NCBI GenBank assembly: GCA_913009765.1
Contig: CAJVYT010000105.1
Coordinates: forward strand, 1-11,581
DNA from: an uncultured candidate division Zixibacteria bacterium
GTDB taxonomy: Bacteria > Zixibacteria > MSB-5A5 > GN15 > FEB-12
Direction: 5' to 3'
Length of the DNA stretch: 11,581 bases
The notes below the pieces were generated by a model, which was given only the letters and a program-made list of their open reading frames with translations, searched no databases and was not told the DNA's origin. Numbering within the stretch: the first letter of the stretch is position 1; each line of letters begins with the position of its first letter. Both the position numbers and the translations under genes were made by a program. Positions 6,795-11,581 of the stretch are shown in pieces.

Positions 6795-7520
6795 TCATTC
6801 TTTAACACCCACATACAAATCAAACTCCTGTGTAATCCCATTTTTAATCCGAATTGCTTTTAGTCCGACACGTTTCATGTTTGTTAAAATCTGTTCAGTG
6901 CTAAATAGTGCGACATCTCTTTCATCTTCAAAAGAAAAAACACCTTTATCTTTTTCAACTATTGTCATTATCATTTTTCGAGAGGCAAGATTTCTTTTAC
7001 GGCGTGATAAACTGAGACGTGCTATTTTTATGTTTTTATGCTCTATAGTTGATAATTTAGGACGATTGGGTTTGAATTGTGTATCTGTAAAATACGGTTC
7101 TATAATGATAACACCACCCGGTTTAAGATGATGCACAAAATTTATAAGTGTATCTTTTAAACTGCGGACAGACAGTGTATAAGATATTCCGCCATACAAA
7201 CATGTGATAATATCAAATCGTTTTCGCATAGAAAACAGTTCCATTTCGGCTTGTTTGAAAGTAATATCTTTCATCTTTTTGCGGGCAACTTTCAACATAC
7301 TTTCATGAAAATCTATTCCCATACAAGAAAAATAATTTTTAAAATAAAAGATATGCCGACCTGTTCCACAAGCAACATCAAGTAATTCACGACCGTCAGA
7401 TTTTTTATAACGTTTGATTATTTTCTTAAGTTCTTTTACCTCACCTGCATAGTCTTTATTAACGTGAAGCAAATCATAATATTCAGCAAATTGATTATAA
7501 AGCGGTCTTATTTGTGTCAT
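6795..7520 (-). CDS. Class I SAM-dependent methyltransferase
   Basis: This 241-residue protein has the class I Rossmann methyltransferase core. Motif I is LLDVACGTG (47-55), motif II is CMGIDFHESML with the acidic Asp that contacts SAM ribose, and the post-motif segment DIITCLYGGISYTLS corresponds to motif IV. LKPGGVIIIEPYF is the usual motif after helix E. The N-terminal YNQFAEYYDLLH is typical of small-molecule methyltransferases in this group. The substrate is unknown; the basic stretch RLSLSRRKRNLASRK is unusual and could contact nucleic acid. Its ATG shares one base with the stop of the DNA methyltransferase gene (TAATG), so translation is probably coupled. It is the last gene of the minus-strand cluster. 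Confidence 0.85.
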   Translation of the reverse strand: MTQIRPLYNQFAEYYDLLHVNKDYAGEVKELKKIIKRYKKSDGRELLDVACGTGRHIFYFKNYFSCMGIDFHESMLKVARKKMKDITFKQAEMELFSMRKRFDIITCLYGGISYTLSVRSLKDTLINFVHHLKPGGVIIIEPYFTDTQFKPNRPKLSTIEHKNIKIARLSLSRRKRNLASRKMIMTIVEKDKGVFSFEDERDVALFSTEQILTNMKRVGLKAIRIKNGITQEFDLYVGVKE

Positions 7521-8488
7521 TACTCTGCAATACCAATTGCTTTTAATTCACTTTGATTTAATTTGGACAACTCTTGTGCAAACGGATTAGATGCCTGCCA
7601 TCCTGCTTTGCCTGTTTCTCTTAAATGCTCCAGTCGTCTGATAGATATTTCAGCAAAAATCGGGTCAATCTCGATAGTTATACATCTGCGATTTGTTCTC
7701 TCTGATGCTACAAGTGTTGTTCCAGAATGCGAAAAAAAATCGGTTATAAGTTCATTCTCTTTAGATGATGCTTCAATAATTCGTTCAATAGCTTTGAGAG
7801 GTTTCTGTCCATAACAACCGTTGACATTTTCTTCCATCCGATAAAAAACTTGCTGAATATCAACCCACACATTGCCGGAACGAATAGTCGGTGATTTAGA
7901 GCGTGCGGTATTGTCAGTTATTTTGCCGTCTACTTCTTTATAGTACCCTTTGAGAATTTTAGGGATGTCGGTGTACTGCACTGTATAGTCGGGATTCCCT
8001 TTGGTGTAATACAATAGTTCCTGCCTGACAGCCATCCAGTTTTTTTGAGTTCCATATCCCCGCTGGTTCCGCATGGTGATAAATGATCTCGATTTAAAAC
8101 CGGTCTGCCCCATCATAAGCATAAACTGCGGCAACGGCTGGAAATTATCATTTTGATCGGCACCCAGCCATATATATAGAGCCGAGTTCTCAGAAAGAAT
8201 GTCGTAACTATTCTCAACCCATTTTTCACACCAGTAAATAAATTCATCTACTGTTTGCTTTTCAAACATGACCAAGTTATAGGGTGGATCATGCACCGCC
8301 AATACTGCCTGTGAATTATTAAATATCTGATTGATGAATTGTTTATCCGATGAATCACCGCAGGCGACAATATGTTTACTTAAAGGGTCATGCCATATTT
8401 CACCTGCAGACAATCGGCAAAACGGTAAAAGATGGGTCCGAAGATTTTCCACTTTGATATCAAGTCTGGGAAGCGGGTGTTTTTCCAT
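7520..8488 (-). CDS. Site-specific DNA methyltransferase (beta class, orphan)
   Basis: This is a 322-residue DNA methyltransferase of the N4-cytosine/N6-adenine type. The catalytic motif IV is DPPY (67-70, in AVHDPPYN), favouring N6-adenine because N4-cytosine enzymes usually have SPPY. The SAM-binding motif I comes late in the protein (DFFSHSGTTLVASE, about 250-263, then CITIEID), so the order IV...X/I marks the beta class. The target recognition region probably lies at about 140-230. Motif I is DFFSHSGTT instead of the usual DPF.G.GTT; from memory this variant and the downstream RRLEHLRETGKAGWQ..NPF occur in a recognisable subfamily. No restriction endonuclease or specificity gene is adjacent, so it looks solitary, suggesting epigenetic regulation or an anti-restriction origin. 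The start codon has only a weak ribosome binding site. It lies 43 bases after the outer-membrane protein gene. Confidence 0.9.
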   Translation of the reverse strand: MEKHPLPRLDIKVENLRTHLLPFCRLSAGEIWHDPLSKHIVACGDSSDKQFINQIFNNSQAVLAVHDPPYNLVMFEKQTVDEFIYWCEKWVENSYDILSENSALYIWLGADQNDNFQPLPQFMLMMGQTGFKSRSFITMRNQRGYGTQKNWMAVRQELLYYTKGNPDYTVQYTDIPKILKGYYKEVDGKITDNTARSKSPTIRSGNVWVDIQQVFYRMEENVNGCYGQKPLKAIERIIEASSKENELITDFFSHSGTTLVASERTNRRCITIEIDPIFAEISIRRLEHLRETGKAGWQASNPFAQELSKLNQSELKAIGIAE

Positions 8489-8531
8489 ACCTGTACATAA
8501 CTTTTCAGACGATTTTATTCAACAAAAAATA

Positions 8532-9086
8532 TTAATAGAGAATAAACGAAACAGTTATTATCAACTGTACATGATCCCAGTTAAAAGAGTCTTTTGTCTG
8601 ACCATTTGAAAAAGTGGTACGTAATTGAAAGTTTTCAGTAAATTCATAGCCTCCTCCGATTAAAAATCCTAATCCGGCATCATGGAAAAACTCTGATTTA
8701 TTGGAATTTATATAACGCTGAAGCCCTATACAGCTTGAAATAAAAAAACTCGAACCTATATCATCGAAATAAAAACGTACTCCAACACCTGAGAACCCCT
8801 GTATAATTGACTCTGATGGGGAAACTATTGTATGTGTGTTTGTTTGGAATCCTTCAAGCATGAGCAGAAAAAGAGTATTTTCATTGTATCCATACCCCGC
8901 AATCAAAGAACCTGCAATTCCCTCGGTTGTGACTCTCGAATTTTGGAAACCTGAAATTTCGGTATATGCCGTCGGTGCATAACCAATTCCGCCGCTTAAA
9001 ACAAAACCTGCCCGTTCTGAATCAAATGCCAGTACTGTTTGTGAAAACAACAGAACCAACACAAAAAACCAATATGTAATCCGCAT
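8532..9086 (-). CDS. Outer-membrane beta-barrel protein, small
   Basis: This 184-residue protein has a signal peptide (about 1-20, MRITYWFFVLVLLFSQTVLA, probable cleavage before FDSE). Alternating amphipathic strands follow (GFVLSGGIGYAPTAY, GSLIAGYGYNENTLFLLMLEG, GVGVRFYF, GLGFLIGGGYEF), ending in the aromatic-terminated strand VQLIITVSFILY. These are hallmarks of a small eight-stranded-type porin or OmpA-like barrel without a periplasmic domain. No ligand can be named. The start lies 8 bases after the stop of the SDR gene, with AAGAGA overlapping that stop codon, so it belongs to the same transcript. Pairing with a cytosolic SDR protein and DNA methyltransferase gives no obvious shared pathway. 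Confidence 0.8.
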   Translation of the reverse strand: MRITYWFFVLVLLFSQTVLAFDSERAGFVLSGGIGYAPTAYTEISGFQNSRVTTEGIAGSLIAGYGYNENTLFLLMLEGFQTNTHTIVSPSESIIQGFSGVGVRFYFDDIGSSFFISSCIGLQRYINSNKSEFFHDAGLGFLIGGGYEFTENFQLRTTFSNGQTKDSFNWDHVQLIITVSFILY

Positions 9087-9094
9087 ACATTCTC

Positions 9095-9967
9095 TTATGT
9101 CATTTGCTTTTTATACAGACGAGACCACTCATCGACTGTTGTATTGTTTTTCCCAAGAATCGTATCTGCTTCAGACAAATCAATATTTTCAACATTTGTC
9201 GAAAAATACTCAAAAAATGGAATTGCTAATTCAAGCGGTTTCATCCCGGGAAGTTTTGAAAACATCTTTGCCATACCAAACGACATTTTTTCAGGATTTA
9301 AATCAGGGTAACAAACCGTACAAAATTTTACCAATGCTTCTTTCATTGTCATTTTTTCAGGACCACCATTATAAAAACATTTGTCGGCTGCTTTTTCGTT
9401 TGAAAATGCTTCGACAACCTGAACGGCAAAATCCGATGCTGCCAGCCATCTGTATTGGTTAGGTTGATCACCTAAAATTATTGCTTTGCCCTGCTGGATA
9501 AATTTGGGAAGTGACTCATAAAACCATGAAGCCCGAAAAATTGTGTAAGGTACTCCTGATGTGATAATTCTGTTTTCAGCCTCTACCTTGGCATCTAAAT
9601 ATAGTATCCCTTTTTTTCCCCCTTGAGATGATGCCCCGCTGATATATCCGATTCTTTGAACACCCATCTCTTTTGAAATTTTTGCTACTGTATCACAGCC
9701 GCCTATTTCGATTGTTTCATACAACTCAGGAGTCAACTTTGCATTCAAATTTATATACACAAAATCTTTACCCTCAATCGGTTTTTTCAAAGATTCACTC
9801 TTGGTAACATCGCCGTACTCAACAGCAATAGAATCAGGAAGATTCTCTTTTGCTTTATCCACATTTGTGGAAAGCACTGTAACCTCAAAACCTGATGTGG
9901 ATAACTTTTCTGCGACCGGTTTGCCGAGCATTCCAGTACCGCCTACAACTAATATTTTCTTACTCAA
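9095..9967 (-). CDS. NAD(P)-binding atypical SDR (NmrA/SDR-like) protein
   Basis: This 290-residue Rossmann protein begins KKILVVGGTGMLGKPVAEKL, with the GGTGMLG dinucleotide motif at 9-15. EYGDVTKSESLKKPIEGKDFVYINL follows (the 'GD.td..sl..al.g.d.V' element of atypical SDRs), then GYISGASS and AENRIITSGVPYTIFRASWFYESL. This is the pattern of NAD(P)H-binding, NmrA-like or nucleoside-sugar-epimerase-like proteins. The classical YxxxK catalytic pair is not evident, although Y-L-D-A-K (123-127) could be a degenerate remnant, so it may be an enzyme or a redox-sensing protein. The start is TTG 9967, chosen because AAGGAG (9976-9981, minus strand) lies 8 bases upstream and no suitable ATG is present. 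It is the first gene of the minus-strand cluster. Two of the four DnaA boxes lie within its first 38 codons. Confidence 0.83.
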   Translation of the reverse strand: MSKKILVVGGTGMLGKPVAEKLSTSGFEVTVLSTNVDKAKENLPDSIAVEYGDVTKSESLKKPIEGKDFVYINLNAKLTPELYETIEIGGCDTVAKISKEMGVQRIGYISGASSQGGKKGILYLDAKVEAENRIITSGVPYTIFRASWFYESLPKFIQQGKAIILGDQPNQYRWLAASDFAVQVVEAFSNEKAADKCFYNGGPEKMTMKEALVKFCTVCYPDLNPEKMSFGMAKMFSKLPGMKPLELAIPFFEYFSTNVENIDLSEADTILGKNNTTVDEWSRLYKKQMT

Positions 9968-9975
9968 AGATATGA

Positions 9976-9981
9976 CTCCTT
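9976..9981 (-). promoter_or_regulatory. Ribosome binding site fixing a TTG start
   Basis: A perfect AAGGAG on the minus strand lies 8 bases from the TTG at 9967-9965. No in-frame ATG is suitably placed, so the rare start codon is well supported. Confidence 0.75.
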
Positions 9982-10046
9982 AATCTGTTATTTTACGATT
10001 TAATATAACTAATCTGCTTTCGTATAGACAGTTAAAGATGTGGATA

Positions 10047-10073
10047 AGTATAGCTATACACGAGAAAAATCAA
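10047..10073 (-). promoter_or_regulatory. Possible promoter of the minus-strand SDR cluster
   Basis: On the minus strand TTGATT (10073-10068) and TATACT (10052-10047) are separated by 15 bases, shorter than ideal. A DnaA box (10039-10047) abuts the -10 element. The perfect 12-bp palindrome GTATAGCTATAC (10048-10059) covers the -10 and part of the spacer, a plausible operator. Confidence 0.35.
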
Positions 10074-10148
10074 ATATACAAACAAAATAGGCTATTCTTT
10101 GGTTCACAACGACTTACGACTGCTTGTAAAATATTGTCATATATGCAG

Positions 10149-10177
10149 TTGATAAATTTTATTTTTTTTATTATGTT
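10149..10177 (+). promoter_or_regulatory. Possible promoter of the HIT gene giving a leaderless transcript
   Basis: TTGATA (10149-10154) and TATGTT (10172-10177) are spaced by 17 bases, each with two mismatches or fewer. The predicted start falls at about 10184, the A of the ATG itself. No Shine-Dalgarno sequence precedes that ATG. An alternative promoter (TTGTCA 10134-10139 with TTTTAT 10157-10162) would leave a short leader. Confidence 0.35.
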
Positions 10178-10183
10178 ATCCAC

Positions 10184-10678
10184 ATGACAGAAAAAATGAT
10201 ATGGGCACCGTGGAGAGCAAAATTTGTCCTTGGGAAAAAAGAAAAAGGATGTGTTTTTTGTAATAGAATCAAAGCAAAAGATTCTATAAAAAACCTCATT
10301 GTATATCGAGGTGAAAAATGCATCGTTATCTTAAATAAGTTTCCTTACAACTCGGGACATACTTTGATAGTTCCAAACCGTCATGTCGGTCAGATTGAAA
10401 AACTTACTGAGACGGAATCGATAGAATTCATCAAATTAACTCAGCAAACTGTTAGAATTATAAAAAAAACTTTAAAGCCAAGTTCTCTTAATTTGGGGAT
10501 GAATCTTGGTCGGTCATCAGGTGCCGGTGTACCGGGGCATTTACATATGCATGTTGTACCCAGGTGGATTGGTGATACAAATTTTATGCCGGTCATTGGA
10601 AAGACAGATGTAATTTCGGTTCCGCTTGAGCCGATTTATAAAGCAATAAAAAAAGAGTTTGATTTATATAATGGCTAA
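10184..10678 (+). CDS. HIT-family nucleotide hydrolase/phosphorylase
   Basis: This is a 164-residue histidine triad protein. The catalytic motif HLHMHVVPRW (119-128) carries the three histidines that form and hydrolyse the nucleotidyl-His intermediate. A CVFC motif (23-26) and H67 probably contribute to a structural zinc site. WAPWRAKFVL at the N terminus, NKFPYNSGHTLIVPNRH, NLGRSSGAGVPGH and the tail RWIGDTNFMPVIG match the bacterial Ap4A phosphorylase/HIT group typified by Mycobacterium Rv2613c. The likely substrates are dinucleoside polyphosphates or adenylated nucleotides in the cytosol. The ATG at 10184 (or a Met at codon 5) has no ribosome binding site, unlike most genes here, and it overlaps a DnaA box. 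Its last 8 bases overlap the start of the next gene. Confidence 0.88.
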   Translation: MTEKMIWAPWRAKFVLGKKEKGCVFCNRIKAKDSIKNLIVYRGEKCIVILNKFPYNSGHTLIVPNRHVGQIEKLTETESIEFIKLTQQTVRIIKKTLKPSSLNLGMNLGRSSGAGVPGHLHMHVVPRWIGDTNFMPVIGKTDVISVPLEPIYKAIKKEFDLYNG

Positions 10679-11405
10679 AAGAAAAAAGATTCCAACAAAA
10701 GCAGAGTTAATTCAGCTGCAGCGTTTATATAAAACCGATGAAAAAATTGGTGAACGTTTGGGCGGTGTTCCTGCATATTTAGTTGCTTATTGGCGTCGAA
10801 AAAAAAATGTTGCAAAACATTCTCAGCCAAAATTTTCTGAAAAAGAGATATTAAATCTATGGGAACGGTTTGGCGATGACGACAAATGCGGATTGGAATT
10901 AGGTATTTCAAAAGCTGCTTTTTATAATTGGCGTCGGAAATATCATATCAAAGAAAAACCTGCATTTTTAAAGTTAGAACAGTTGGAGTTCAATTTCCCC
11001 GGATTAAAACCCAATTCCGGTACAATTTCACTTTACAATAAACAGACAATAGTTCAAAAAGCAATTGCTGTACAACTTGATACAGAAACAATCGAAATCG
11101 GACAACAGTATGAAATTGAACCTGATATTGTTCTTTCAAATGGAAACAGTAATAACATTCTCAATTCTTTTTTGGCATCAAAAACTGATTTAGTATGGAA
11201 CCCGAATAAAATATCTATTTCACTCATGCAGTCTAATCATAAAAAAAACAGTTCCAACCCCGACACAAACAAACTTATTCGTGAGTTTGTAAAACGGCAG
11301 GGGATTAAAGGATTTTTTGAATCCTCAGACGGATGTTCTCATCAGGTCGTTTTAGAAAAAGGCAAAATTCTTCCGGGGCAATTTGTTGTTGGCTCTGACT
11401 CATTT
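10671..11405 (+). CDS. Double-HTH plus aconitase-like protein, 3' truncated by adapter
   Basis: Of this gene 245 codons are present before the adapter begins. The ATG at 10671 overlaps the HIT stop by 8 bases; a TTG at 10659 would add only four residues. Residues about 11-47 and 56-93 are two similar helix-turn-helix units, ending YWRRKKNV and NWRRKYHI, so DNA binding is likely. From about 121 the sequence follows the start of aconitase/LeuC-type hydratases: KQTIVQKAIA, then EIGQQYEIEPDIVLS, NPNKISISL, NKLIREFVKRQGIKGFFE, and SHQVVLEKGKILPGQFVVGSDS. By mental alignment the family's LDH motif reads LMQ (185-187) and the upstream HD reads NG (157-158). The His of SHQ (224) and D243-S244 remain, and the next residue is Phe, not His. 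The iron-sulphur cysteines would lie beyond the break. It could be a regulator with a degenerate aconitase sensor domain. Confidence 0.7.
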
Positions 11406-11406
11406 A

Positions 11407-11472
11407 AGATCGGAAGAGCACACGTCTGAACTCCAGTCACACTGATATAGCTCGTATGCCGTCTTCTGCTTG
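11407..11472 (+). other. Illumina TruSeq indexed adapter (artefact)
   Basis: AGATCGGAAGAGC begins at 11407, followed by the indexed TruSeq adapter through CGTCTTCTGCTTG at 11472. The barcode at 11441-11446 reads ACTGAT, which from memory is TruSeq index 25, and one base near 11450 differs from the standard sequence. The apparent extension of the preceding reading frame (KIGRAHV then stop) is adapter translation. Confidence 0.98.
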
Positions 11473-11581
11473 AAAAAAAAAAAAAAAGAGAAAAAAAAAA
11501 ATAAAAAACGAAAAGAAAAAAAAAGAAATAACAATCAAAAAAGAAAGATGAACCAGCTGGTAGTCTGCAACATCTACAATG
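11473..11581 (+). other. A-rich read-through and low-quality tail (artefact)
   Basis: Fifteen consecutive A residues follow the adapter, then an A-rich stretch with scattered G, T and C up to about 11550, then roughly 30 bases of mixed sequence. A run of A after the P7 adapter is typical of sequencing beyond the end of the fragment. I find no gene in it. Confidence 0.9.

Larger units (their letters stand above)
9855..10184. promoter_or_regulatory. Cluster of four perfect DnaA boxes (possible oriC or DnaA-regulated region)
   Basis: The consensus box TTATCCACA occurs on the plus strand at 9855-9863 and 10176-10184 and on the minus strand at 9896-9904 and 10039-10047. All four share the 10-mer TTATCCACAT. 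I found no other perfect copy in the window. A weaker box-like sequence (TGTGGAAAG) adjoins the first. An uninterrupted A/T run (10152-10174) lies next to the last box, like a DNA-unwinding element. Two boxes are inside the SDR gene, one near its predicted promoter, and one overlaps the HIT start codon. Transcription diverges from here on both sides. Confidence 0.6.

Noticed and set aside
6592..7131. 179-residue plus-strand open frame
   Set aside because: It runs through the intergenic repeats and antisense to the SAM methyltransferase, whose protein motifs are clear. It has no motif of its own.
9097..9462. 121-residue plus-strand open frame opposite the SDR gene
   Set aside because: It is a shadow of the SDR coding strand, with no ribosome binding site and no family pattern.
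10671..10960. HTH region read as a transposase fragment
   Set aside because: The 'FYNWRRKY' style resembles some transposase HTH units. However, the frame continues without a break into an aconitase-like domain, no DDE motif is seen, and there are no terminal repeats.
11473..11581. Poly-A tail or A-rich origin sequence
   Set aside because: It directly follows the P7 adapter, so it is a sequencing artefact.

Overview
This window is a short assembled contig of roughly 11.36 kb of bacterial DNA (about 47-11406) with untrimmed Illumina adapter at both ends. Positions 1-46 are the TruSeq universal (P5-side) adapter. Positions 11407-11472 are the TruSeq indexed (P7-side) adapter, followed by A-rich read-through to 11581. 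The first and last genes are therefore cut by the library or assembly, not by biology.

The DNA is AT-rich (roughly 37% GC by eye) and mostly uses good Shine-Dalgarno sites. Several features suggest a Gram-negative of the FCB superphylum: an LpxH-type lipid A enzyme, an outer-membrane beta-barrel protein, and a secreted protein ending in two dockerin-like repeats of the 'INVSDLVYL..YMFNSGPPP' type. From memory that tail is common in Zixibacteria and related candidate phyla. This placement is tentative, since no rRNA or ribosomal protein gene is present.

Layout. (1) 49-954: 3' part of a secreted dockerin-repeat protein, then a terminator. (2) 1030-3365: promoter, complete purL, and a terminator that overlaps the purL stop codon. 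(3) 3383-5115: tight plus-strand cluster of lpxH, a YcxB-like membrane protein, a stand-alone Mop/TOBE protein and a small membrane protein. (4) 5212-5595 a VOC-family protein and 5910-6377 a YbaK/ProX-type aminoacyl-tRNA deacylase, each in its own unit. (5) 6378-6794: a non-coding stretch packed with hairpins, a terminator and dispersed-repeat-like palindromes. (6) 9967 down to 6795: minus-strand cluster of an NAD(P)-binding SDR protein, an outer-membrane protein, an orphan adenine-type DNA methyltransferase and a class I SAM methyltransferase. (7) 10184-11405: plus-strand HIT-family hydrolase overlapping a gene that joins two helix-turn-helix units to an aconitase-like domain and is truncated by the adapter.

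Two observations stand out. Four perfect DnaA boxes, all sharing TTATCCACAT, lie within 330 bp (9855-10184) around the only divergent promoter region, next to a 23-bp run of pure A/T. This could be a replication origin or a DnaA-controlled divergent promoter. The last gene looks like a DNA-binding aconitase homologue in which several catalytic positions are replaced, which suggests a metabolite- or iron-sensing regulator instead of an enzyme.
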